A stretch of DNA of 64,000 bases. Origin: JAIEPW01 sp964471915 (GTDB lineage: Bacteria > Acidobacteriota > Terriglobia > Bryobacterales > Bryobacteraceae). The notes below the pieces were generated by a model that did not search any database, was not told the origin of the DNA, and saw only the letters and a program-made list of their open reading frames with translations. This document shows, piece by piece, positions 34,756-42,896 of this stretch. Made by a program: the position numbers and the translations under genes. The number at the start of each line of letters is the position of its first letter. Within the stretch, counting starts at the first letter, position 1. The stretch spans positions 1 through 64,000 of the forward strand of contig CAYYID010000009.1 of NCBI GenBank assembly GCA_964471915.1. The letters are read 5' to 3'.

Positions 34756-35702
34756 CTGGCGAGTACGGTACAACAAGACAACCTAAAGCGTAGACAGCGC
34801 GTCGCGTTCTTAAGCATTCTGGCCAGCACCGTTTTGGCGTATGCAAACGTGATAGTCGGTTTCCTCGCGGGGTCGACGTCCGTGGTTGCGGCGGGACTTG
34901 AGTTCGTGGGTGACGTGTTGGCATCCCTTTTCGTGCTTGTCGGGATGGTGATCGCTTCCAAGCCCGCCGACTCAGATCATCCGTATGGACATGGACGCTT
35001 TGAGACGTCGCCGGCCTCGTCGTCGGCATCATTCTGGCTGCGGGGGGCGCCGGTATCTGTTGGCGTTCTCTTCAAAGGGCTAGCGAAGTTCACGACCCTC
35101 CGGGTAGCTATGCTGTATGGCCGCTTCTGGGTGCGATTGTGATCCGAAGCATCATGTCCAGGATCAAGTTTAGAGTTGGTCGCCAAATTCAGAGTGCTTC
35201 GCTTGTGGCGGATGCATGGAACGATGCGGTTGATATTCTTTCGGCTGGCGCCGCTCTGGTAGCGCTGGGATTAACTCTCTATAACCCTGCACAGTTTCTC
35301 GCGGCCGACCACTACGGAGGCTTCACAGTCGGTCTCGTGGTAATCTTCACGGGGCTCCGCGTCATGCGCGATACCTCGCTCGATTTGATGGACACCATGC
35401 CGGCTAGCGACTCTCTGGACAAAATCAGGAATGTGGCACTGAATGTTCCCGGTGTGCTCGGCGTTGAGAAGTGCTTCGCACGCAAGACCGGGCTCCAGCA
35501 TGACGTCGAGCTCCACGTGGAGGTTGACCCGAATCTCACCGTGTGGGAATCGCACGACATTGCAGCCATCACGCGCATCCGGTTGTGCCAGGAGTTGAGT
35601 TGGATTGCGGACGTTCTGGTTCACGTCGAGCCTGCCCCTGGCCTGCCCAAGCACCCGAGAGTTTCCCCAACCCTGGATGAAGAGCCGCGAGATCATGTGT
35701 AG
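34756..35702 (+). pseudogene. Cation diffusion facilitator (CDF) transporter, frameshifted
   Basis: The first frame carries TM1-2 (ILASTVLAYANVIVGFLAGS ... EFVGDVLASLFVLVG) and the family motif HPYGHGRFET. A one-base loss near 35006 shifts the frame; the next frame reads LVVGIILAAGGAGICWRSLQ and then IVIRSIMSRIKFRVGRQIQS, SLVADAWNDAVDILS and a C-terminal cytoplasmic domain. Metal-site residues are E/D in TM2 and N/D in TM5, not the usual D/D and H/D. No ATG is found; CTG 34756 follows GAGGAG. It is probably inactive unless the shift is an error. Confidence 0.8.
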
Positions 35703-35756
35703 CTGCCTCGGATTTGTGCAGCATACCCACCACAGCGCGCGATTTCATTATCGAGA

Positions 35757-37626
35757 CTATGGATTTGCATAGAGCAGGATGTAGCCGAGGATCGCACCAG
35801 CGGGCGTCTTGACCTTGAGCATGCCGGACCAACCAGAGGGATTATTTGCGGCCGCCAATTCGGCGAATCGGTAGCCGTTGCCAGAGCCGCCGGCGAGGAT
35901 GAGTTCGCCGTTGGCGGTGAGTTCGAGGAGGGTGTCGTCGGCGAGGTTGGAGCCGGGGCCGTGGATTCTAAGTGGTGAGGTGGTAGAGTCCTGTGCTGCG
36001 ATGACGGTCTGGCCGACCGCGATGCCAGAGGCGATATGTTGGGCCTGGGATGCCCAGGTTCTGCCAGGCCTTCTGTGGATCAGTGCCCAGTTGGAGGCAG
36101 GCGCCCCAGAGGTGGATGTCGCCGGTGGCCCATTCGTCACCATTCGCGGCGTACTGGCGGACGACGATCCAGAGGCCCATCTGTCCCGATGCCAGTGTCC
36201 CAGTGATCTTGAAGCGCTGCCAGAACGTCGTCAGCGTCACCTGCGTGGGCCCGGCCAGGTACGCGGCGTAAGCGTTGTTGACAATGGCCAGAGAGACCTT
36301 CCGCGTTCCGGAGGCGACGCGCGCCCAGACGTAGAAGGTGTACGTGCCGCCATCAGCGAGGCCTGCGATCTGCTGCTGGATGACCGGGGTATCAGTGACG
36401 GCGGTGATCACGTCGGCGGCCTGGTTCCCATCGGGCGCGATGATGCTGTTAGACGTCACCGAACACGATCCGCCGTTCTTGTCCCAGGTCGCCGCGGCGA
36501 AGTCCTCGGAGTGCTTCGCCATGTTCTCCAGAGGGCCACCGATCGACTGATGCGGGCCGCAGTCGATGGGTCCGGTGAAATGGTCGCCCGCGCGGTTGGC
36601 CGGAACGTAGCCGAGGGCGTTGGTGATCTCACCGGCTTCCGGAGGGCTTGCAGCGACGGTCACGCTGACGCGGTCATTCGCGGGGTCATCGGCGGCCGCG
36701 AGTGAGACACGGGCCCCCTGGACTAGGTTGAGCGCCCGTCGCGTGCCGACATCAGAGCCGTCCTTCTGGACCTTGTGCGGGAGCTCGCCGCTCACGATAT
36801 CGCCGGCGGCGTGGGTGTGGCCAGGCAGGTCGGCCGCCGCCAGATTCGCGCCGGCGGTCACGCGCCCCTTGGCGTCGACGGTGACTTTCGGATAGGTGCC
36901 CGGAGACGCCCCGGACGGCGCCATCGACAGCAGGCCAGCATCGACAGCCAGGCCGCCGGCGGCGTCGACCTGCACGATGCCTTTGTTGCCGTAGCCGGCG
37001 TCCGGATACGAGAACGTCCCGAAGGTCTGCCCGGGCGCGAAGTCGATGATGGCATCGGCGGCGAGATGGTCATTGGCGTTGAGGGCGACTCCCAGATCCC
37101 CGGAGCCGTCGGCCTTGCGCCACTTCATAGCTCCGGTGTTCGGCAGCCGGACCAGGCCTGTGGCCGCCTTGTTGCCGGACCCGAGTTCCGCTCCGTCGAC
37201 GAAGCTCTTGAGCCCCGTGATGGTGACGGCGCCGTCCTTGCGGACGTAGTTGCGGCTGGAGGCAGTGCCAAGTTCCTGCTCGACGGCGATGACGCCTTCC
37301 TGCAGCGCCTCGATGTAGGCCGCGACCATATTGGCGCGCACCGTGGCTCCGGCGGTGTGCTGCGCGGCGTCGGTGCCGAATGCTCCGCGCTGGCAGCCGG
37401 TGAACTGCGCGGCGGTCTTGGCGGTGTAGACGATCAGCTCGTCGTCGATGGAGAGGATCCCGTACTCGTCCGCGAAGCCTGTGCCGGCGGACTCGACGCT
37501 GATGGTCGAATCGTTGGCCAGGACCAGCATCGTCGTGATCGTGTCCAGCGGTTTAGTCGAGAATGCATCCGCAGGCGAGAACAGGGTCGAGGCGTCGTCG
37601 ATCGCGGTCGGGAACTTACTGGCCAT
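35757..37626 (-). pseudogene. Phage tail fibre protein with carbohydrate-binding-like domain, frame interrupted
   Basis: The frame from 37626 encodes a tail-fibre-like protein. It has an N-terminal tail-attachment part, collagen-free repeats (YPKVTVDAKGRVTAGANLAA) and a beta-sandwich resembling a CBM (about residues 365-510: ENMAKHSEDFAAATWDKNGG ... WQRFKITGTLASGQMGLWIV). Between about 36040 and 36090 similarity moves by +1 to a second frame, AQHIASGIAVGQTVIAAQDS through LGYILLYANP, ending at 35757. One base removed would join them into about 620 residues. The last gene of the tail module; probably host recognition. Either a real defect or an assembly error. Confidence 0.7.
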
Positions 37627-40600
37627 TGAGTCTCCTCGCGTTGAGATGGAAGGTGTTCATTCGGCTGCTCGGCTCCGGCGCGTAGGCCACGGCGATGGGC
37701 GCCTCGGGCGACCTGGCGGCACGCGGGCGGTGATAGGTGGCTAGAGTGGCGGTGGCCTGCGACGCCACCTCCAGCGGCACGGGCCGGGAGTTCAAACAGA
37801 ATTGATCGAAGGCCCAAAAGCAGAAGGAGTAGAGTCCGCGGTTGCGCCACATGCCGTAGGCCTCGCGCATGGGAGGATCGGGCGGACCGTAGATGCCGGC
37901 CAGATACATGCACTCTGACGCCGGGCGTCCGAGCTTCAGCGGAAACTCGAGCGTCTGCCGCATCAGGCGGGCGTTCTTCTGCCAGACGTCGTAGTCGAAT
38001 CCCTCCGCGCGGAAGTACTTCACGCCGTAGGCCGAGGTCTTCCATTCGTTGGGAAGGTTCACGTGGAAGTTCAGATTGCGGAAGGCAGGATCGGGTGCCG
38101 GCTTCCCCTGGTTGGCGTCGAGCGGCCACAGGCACTCGAAGACAGCCGACGGATGGAAACGGCGGACGTAGCCGATCACCTCGGCGCAGTATTCCCAGAT
38201 GCGGTCGCGCAGGAAGTCGGCCGCCGTGATGTCGTCGTTGGGATCGTCGGTGTTCGCGAGGAAATGGTGCAAAGGCCGCCCGTAGCGGGCCTGGAAAGCC
38301 GCCTTCGTACCCTCGTCGTAGAACGGCATGCCGGAGGCATTCGGGAAGTACCACCACTGCGTTTCACCGAACTGGAGGACGATGGGCAGTCCCGCCGCCG
38401 CGAGTTCATCGGCGCACTCCTTGTACATCTGTTTGAGGTAACTCCGCACCCGCATTCCGAAGTGCAGCTGCGTGGAGGGCACGGGCAGATCCACCGGTGC
38501 ACCGTCCCAGTAGCGCGCAGCCATCGCCGCCGGTGGCCGGTAGCACTCCATGGAGAAGGCGAAGCTGGCGTCGATGCCGGCTTGCTTGAATTCGCGGGCG
38601 AGGTCCCGGATCCAGTTCCGCGCCCCTTGGGTCATCACTGGCGCGATGGTGTCGATCATCTCCCAGTCGCCTTCGGCGCCCGGTTGGTCGAGCGGCGGCG
38701 CGCCCTGCGTGATGCTCATTTGCGAGCTGGTCGAGATCGTAAAGGTATAGCTCGGCGCACGGGAACGGATGTGGATCGAGCTGGCATCGCTCGTACACCA
38801 GACGCCAGGAAACGTGACGTTGATCATGGCGCGGAGGTGTGCGGCGATGTCTATTGTTTCGAGGCCCGCGCCTGGTGAGAAGTAGAGCGTTGTGCCGGAG
38901 AGATTGACCCAGAGCGGTTCGTCGGGCTCCCACGCCCCCATGTTCACGATGCAACTGGGGTAGGTCGCCTCCACGCGCCGCCGCTTGTTGTTCCAGAAGA
39001 CGCCCATGTAGACATCGGCGTGGCCTCGGAAGCCGAGGCGATCCAACTGCCACACGTGCCAGGCGGGCGGCTTCTTGTAGCCATGGTCCGTGTCAAAGTC
39101 GATCGCGAGAGAGACATCGCTGTAGACGGCTGGCGGTTCCGGAGGATCCTGCGGCACGAGCGGCCGCAGGTAGTCGAAGTAGAAGTAGTAGCCAGTGCTC
39201 GACGGGTGTTTGTCGAAGAGCGCACGGATTTCGACGGTGTGCGTCCCGGCTGGCAGAGCGACGGCCAGCTTCCGCATTGCGGCGAGGCCGTTGTAGTCGT
39301 TCAGGTAGAGATCGTGGACAACCGGCGCGCCGCCGTCGATCGTGACCTGAATCCGGCCCGCGTCGCGGCCGAGCCACGTGCCGAGATAGAGATCATGCTG
39401 ACTCGCCCGCGAGTACCGGATCGTCACCTGGCGCGTGTCCTGCGCGTCGTTGGGCGCGCAACGTCGGGCGTGGCCCAGGGACCACCACTGCGTAGGCCAG
39501 GCGGCGCCGTAGCTGTAGTCCTCCCAGAAGCCCTCGTAACGGCACCGGCCATCCGACTCCTCGATGCGGGGGGCATCGCCGCCAACCTTCAGCGTGCGAT
39601 CGCCGGTGACGGTGATGTTTGAGACCTTCACCTGCCACTCGATGTCTGACCGCGTGCCGGTGATGGTGGAGATGCGCTGGATGCGCGTGCCGGGCGCCCA
39701 GGCCTGCGGCACGGACGAGTCCTCGCCGCGACGCACGAGGACGCGGTAGAACCAGGTGGCCGGATCATCCGGGTCAGGCTTGGACAGACCGAAGTTGGCT
39801 AGACACGTGATGCGCTCCTCGGCTGCGGGTGTGCCCACGTAGTACTTGAGGCCGGCGAGCATTGCTTCGGCATCCGTGACCTGCCACTCCTCTTCGGTGC
39901 CCGCCGCGGAGGCTGATACGGCCGCACTCAGAAGCCCGCCCGCAGCCAGACCGTATTCGACATCCTCGAATCGCGGTGCGAATGTCAGATGGGCCAGAAC
40001 AACGTCGTTGGCCGGGACAGCGACGAGAGCGTTGCGATCTCCGTTCCGGTAACCGGAGAGCGACGCAACAGGGAAGTTGAAGCGGTACACCCGGTTGCTG
40101 TCCGCGCCCTCTACTCGCATGGCGCGCGACGTTGCCCCGAACGCTCCCTCCGTGTTCTCAAGGCGCACGATTTGGTTGCCGCCGTCCACGGAGACGCGCA
40201 CCGGAATGCCGTTGGCGTCGCGCCCGTAGTCGCCCAGTTGTCCAATGAGCCGTAGTTGGAGCGCTGCGGAGGTATTCGTCATTGCGAATCCCTCTGCCGC
40301 CAGGCTGCTGGGCTGGTCGCCGTAGTCGGGCAGCGGGTGATCTACCATCCGATCCTTCAACACCCGCCCGAAGTGCCGCGCGCGTGGAAGCACCCGGCAC
40401 TGGATGTTGTACAGCTTCCCGTAGTGCGGCTTGTTGAAGTACGCGGTGAACGTGCCGGCCCCGGCTGCAATGACCTTGACGACCTCGTCGTTGGCACTGC
40501 CGATGTCGACGCCGACGTAGTCGCCTGCGCGGATCTCTGCGGACGAAGAGACTTGCGCCGTGTACACGCCGGGCACGAATCGGCTCAGGGTGGCGGGCGC

Positions 40601-41455
40601 CGAACCACTGTTCGTCGAGACCGTCACCGGGCCATTCACACCGGTCTCGAGGCTGACGGTAATGACGTTGCCCGAGGCCGAGCACTCCACCAGGTAGCTG
40701 GAGATGCCCACCATGGACGCCAGACGAGACGCGATGTCCGCAGCGTCCGTGGCTCCGTCCTCGCGAATCCCGGCGCCGCCGTTGTTGACCAGCAAGTAGT
40801 GCCAGAAGTTAGGATCGTCCTGCCACCAGATGGACTGCTCGCACGACAGCACGTCGGCCGCGCCGATGTTGTTGAGCAGGCGCGTTTCCAGATTGCAGAA
40901 CGCGATGGCCTCTGCTGATGAGCACGACCACCGCGTGCCCATGACGTAGACGTAGACCGTGTCGGTGAGGCCGGGCGTGGCTCCCCCGACCAGGAGTTCG
41001 TCGAGGGTCCCGCTGTCGCGGTCGCGGATTGAGAAGCCGAACGTGCCGGGAGTGACGCCTCCCGACAGGATCTGCGCGTGACTCATCAGGGGGATTTCGT
41101 AGATATCGCCGGCGCCCGCGGTGATTGTCAGCTTGTCCCATCCGACCGACGCGTATCGGACGCAATCGGGCCGCACGTTGCCTTCCTCGCCGCTGACGCG
41201 TAGGATTTCCATGTCGAACTGCAGCGTCAGCCCGGAAAGGTCCGTAACCGGCAGCGGCTTCACACGGAGGTGATTGAAGTAATCGTAGGCCGAGAAGATC
41301 TGGACGTTGGCGAAATCCTCCGCCGCCTGGAAGATGCCGGAGACCTGGAAGCCGGTGGTGGAGGCGTCGTGTAGGGTTGTCGTGGCGGCGCGGCCAGAGA
41401 AGCCCTGGAGTTGGACGGTGCGGCGGGGGTCGAAGAGGTTCAGTGATTCAGGCAT
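37616..41455 (-). CDS. Large phage tail protein with C-terminal glycoside-hydrolase-like TIM-barrel region
   Basis: The 1279-residue protein has an N-terminal tail-associated beta-rich part, middle beta-sandwich domains (e.g. AGRIQVTIDGGAPVVHDLYL) and a C-terminal half that reads like an (alpha/beta)8 hydrolase: GIDASFAFSMECYRPPAAMA, AGLPIVLQFGETQWWYFPNA, YVRRFHPSAVFECLWPLDAN. Glu residues at the strand ends (SMECY, QFGETQ, FECLWP) are candidate catalytic acids. It may be a tail-borne glycanase comparable in idea to the TIM-barrel of gene-transfer-agent tail proteins. It lies upstream of the fibre gene, which it overlaps by 11 bases. Catalytic function is inference. Confidence 0.65.
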   Translation of the reverse strand: MPESLNLFDPRRTVQLQGFSGRAATTTLHDASTTGFQVSGIFQAAEDFANVQIFSAYDYFNHLRVKPLPVTDLSGLTLQFDMEILRVSGEEGNVRPDCVRYASVGWDKLTITAGAGDIYEIPLMSHAQILSGGVTPGTFGFSIRDRDSGTLDELLVGGATPGLTDTVYVYVMGTRWSCSSAEAIAFCNLETRLLNNIGAADVLSCEQSIWWQDDPNFWHYLLVNNGGAGIREDGATDAADIASRLASMVGISSYLVECSASGNVITVSLETGVNGPVTVSTNSGSAPATLSRFVPGVYTAQVSSSAEIRAGDYVGVDIGSANDEVVKVIAAGAGTFTAYFNKPHYGKLYNIQCRVLPRARHFGRVLKDRMVDHPLPDYGDQPSSLAAEGFAMTNTSAALQLRLIGQLGDYGRDANGIPVRVSVDGGNQIVRLENTEGAFGATSRAMRVEGADSNRVYRFNFPVASLSGYRNGDRNALVAVPANDVVLAHLTFAPRFEDVEYGLAAGGLLSAAVSASAAGTEEEWQVTDAEAMLAGLKYYVGTPAAEERITCLANFGLSKPDPDDPATWFYRVLVRRGEDSSVPQAWAPGTRIQRISTITGTRSDIEWQVKVSNITVTGDRTLKVGGDAPRIEESDGRCRYEGFWEDYSYGAAWPTQWWSLGHARRCAPNDAQDTRQVTIRYSRASQHDLYLGTWLGRDAGRIQVTIDGGAPVVHDLYLNDYNGLAAMRKLAVALPAGTHTVEIRALFDKHPSSTGYYFYFDYLRPLVPQDPPEPPAVYSDVSLAIDFDTDHGYKKPPAWHVWQLDRLGFRGHADVYMGVFWNNKRRRVEATYPSCIVNMGAWEPDEPLWVNLSGTTLYFSPGAGLETIDIAAHLRAMINVTFPGVWCTSDASSIHIRSRAPSYTFTISTSSQMSITQGAPPLDQPGAEGDWEMIDTIAPVMTQGARNWIRDLAREFKQAGIDASFAFSMECYRPPAAMAARYWDGAPVDLPVPSTQLHFGMRVRSYLKQMYKECADELAAAGLPIVLQFGETQWWYFPNASGMPFYDEGTKAAFQARYGRPLHHFLANTDDPNDDITAADFLRDRIWEYCAEVIGYVRRFHPSAVFECLWPLDANQGKPAPDPAFRNLNFHVNLPNEWKTSAYGVKYFRAEGFDYDVWQKNARLMRQTLEFPLKLGRPASECMYLAGIYGPPDPPMREAYGMWRNRGLYSFCFWAFDQFCLNSRPVPLEVASQATATLATYHRPRAARSPEAPIAVAYAPEPSSRMNTFHLNARRLNGQ

Positions 41456-41487
41456 TGTTGTCGCAGCGAAGTCTCGAAATGTGTCTC

Positions 41488-41519
41488 TTGACTCTGGAGT
41501 TAGCTCCAGGGTGTATTCT
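41488..41519 (+). promoter_or_regulatory. MerR-type promoter/operator of the mer-like cassette
   Basis: TTGACT (41488-41493) and TATTCT (41514-41519) are separated by 20 bases, longer than the optimal 17, as in MerR-controlled promoters. The spacer holds the dyad CTGGAG-TTAG-CTCCAG (41494-41509). A MerR-family dimer bound there would untwist the spacer on metal binding. It lies 21 bases before the merR start. Confidence 0.85.
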
Positions 41520-41540
41520 GCGAGTAGGGGATACGATCAC

Positions 41541-41987
41541 GTGACTCGCGGACTCCAAATCGGCCAGGTTGCCAAGGCAACTGGTCTTTCACCGGATGCC
41601 ATACGCTTCTACGAGAAGCAGATGCTTCTCCACAGCACTCTTCGAAGCGGTGGCGGGTTCCGCTTGTTTTCCGAGCGCGACATTGAGCATTTGAAGTTCA
41701 TCCAACAGGCGCAGGCCCTCGGCTTCTCACTGGCCGAGATTCGGGAGTTGCTGGACCTGCAGGGCGAGGTGAAAGCATGTGCGCATGTCCGCGAGCAGCT
41801 TCGGGACAAGATCAGTCAGGTTCGCGACAAGATCCAGCATCTGCAAGAGATTGAGAAGCGACTTGTCGCCGGTTTGCGGAAGTGTTCCAGAACGCTCGCG
41901 GCTTCGGCTGAACCGGAAACGGTGCCGTGCCCCGTTTTTTCGGAACCCACATCGCTCCGGCGCACGCGCGAGGAGAGAGAAGCATGA
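41541..41987 (+). CDS. merR-like: MerR-family metal-responsive regulator
   Basis: The 148-residue protein starts at GTG 41541; longer in-frame readings run through the promoter and are rejected. The winged helix (LQIGQVAKATGLSPDAIRFY) is at 5-24, followed by a long dimerisation helix and Cys80, Cys115 and Cys130. Three Cys in these regions recall the Hg(II) site of MerR and the Pb/Cd/Zn sites of its relatives, although the spacing between the last two is wider than in classical MerR. It autoregulates from the promoter just upstream and overlaps the next gene as ATGA. Confidence 0.88.
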   Translation: MTRGLQIGQVAKATGLSPDAIRFYEKQMLLHSTLRSGGGFRLFSERDIEHLKFIQQAQALGFSLAEIRELLDLQGEVKACAHVREQLRDKISQVRDKIQHLQEIEKRLVAGLRKCSRTLAASAEPETVPCPVFSEPTSLRRTREEREA

Positions 41988-42307
41988 GAATTGAGATCCT
42001 GTACTTTTCTGGCTGTCCGAACCATGAGCCCACCTTGCGGCGGGTCAGTGATCTGGTCGCGCGCCAGGGGCTTGCCGCCGAGATCCTGGAGATCAACGTA
42101 AGCGATGAGCGCACGGCAGAGGAGGTGAGATTTCCCGGCTCGCCTACGATCCGAATTAACGGGTTGGATATCGAACCGGCAGCACGCGGGGCGCAGTTCT
42201 CTGGTCTCGCCTGCCGCCGTTATCCCGGCGGATTGCCGTCCGAGGAGATGATCCGGGCTGCGATCGAGGAAGCGCGAGCGGCGGAGCGAGGAACTGATGC
42301 GCAGTGA
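41984..42307 (+). CDS. Thioredoxin-like protein of the mer-type cassette
   Basis: The 107-residue protein has a thioredoxin-fold start (IEILYFSGCPNHEPTLRRVS) with a single N-terminal Cys11 rather than CxxC, the cis-Pro loop FPGSPTIRINGLDIEP and Cys77 near the end (GLACRRYPGG). Such proteins are often encoded in mercury or alkylmercury gene clusters and may handle the thiol-bound metal. The ATG at 41984 overlaps the merR stop; its own end overlaps the transporter start by 11 bases. Confidence 0.78.
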   Translation: MRIEILYFSGCPNHEPTLRRVSDLVARQGLAAEILEINVSDERTAEEVRFPGSPTIRINGLDIEPAARGAQFSGLACRRYPGGLPSEEMIRAAIEEARAAERGTDAQ

Positions 42308-42878
42308 TGGACTGTTGACAGGTTCGATCTTGGCGGCTATCGGCGCCTCGCTATGTTGCATCGGCCCGTTGCTCGGGGTCCTAACCGGGGTGGGCGCACT
42401 CTCCGTGTTCTCTCGGTTCGACGCCGCGCGGCCCTACCTGCTGGTACTTTCGGTTGCGTTGCTGAGCGCCGGCCTTTACTGGGCGTGGCGAAAGTGGCAA
42501 ACTGGCTGCGCTCCGGGCGGAAACTGTAAAGCTAAGCTGGCAAAGACCAGTCTTGTTCTCGTGATTCCCATCCTGGCAGTCGCTGCCGCCGCCTCTTTTC
42601 CTTACTACTCGAGCGGATGGCTTGGCGGTGCATCGCCGCGACTCGCGGCAGAAACCGCGCCGGCAGGTCGGTCCACGACCGTCCGCTTCCAAATCAGTGG
42701 AATGACTTGTGAGTCGTGCGCCAGCGGCATGGCGGCATCATTCAGGAATCTGCCTAGCGTTAAAGACGCAGTGGTGGAGTATCCATCCGGAAACACTTCG
42801 GTGACCTATGATCCGGCCAAGGTCTCCTTGGACCAACTGGCGGCCTTGGTGCGCGAGGGTGGGTACGAGCTCCGCTGA
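42297..42878 (+). CDS. merTP-like: MerT-MerP fusion mercuric transporter
   Basis: The 193-residue protein has three TM segments with the vicinal Cys20-Cys21 in TM1 (GASLCCIGPLLG) and a loop Cys pair 71/77 (CAPGGNC), as in MerT. A C-terminal HMA domain with GMTCESC at 135-141, as in MerP, is fused to it. It should take up Hg(II) for reduction or transfer. No merA reductase or merB lyase lies in the window, so detoxification would need a chromosomal partner, or the cassette exports or buffers metal. It ends 18 bases before the convergent tail gene's stop. Confidence 0.88.
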   Translation: MRSDGLLTGSILAAIGASLCCIGPLLGVLTGVGALSVFSRFDAARPYLLVLSVALLSAGLYWAWRKWQTGCAPGGNCKAKLAKTSLVLVIPILAVAAAASFPYYSSGWLGGASPRLAAETAPAGRSTTVRFQISGMTCESCASGMAASFRNLPSVKDAVVEYPSGNTSVTYDPAKVSLDQLAALVREGGYELR

Positions 42879-42896
42879 TAGCTTCATAACCCACTT

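Noticed and set aside
36040..36090. Programmed frameshift in the tail fibre gene
   Set aside because: The change is +1 with no slippery or stop-linked motif, so a mutation or error is more likely than recoding.
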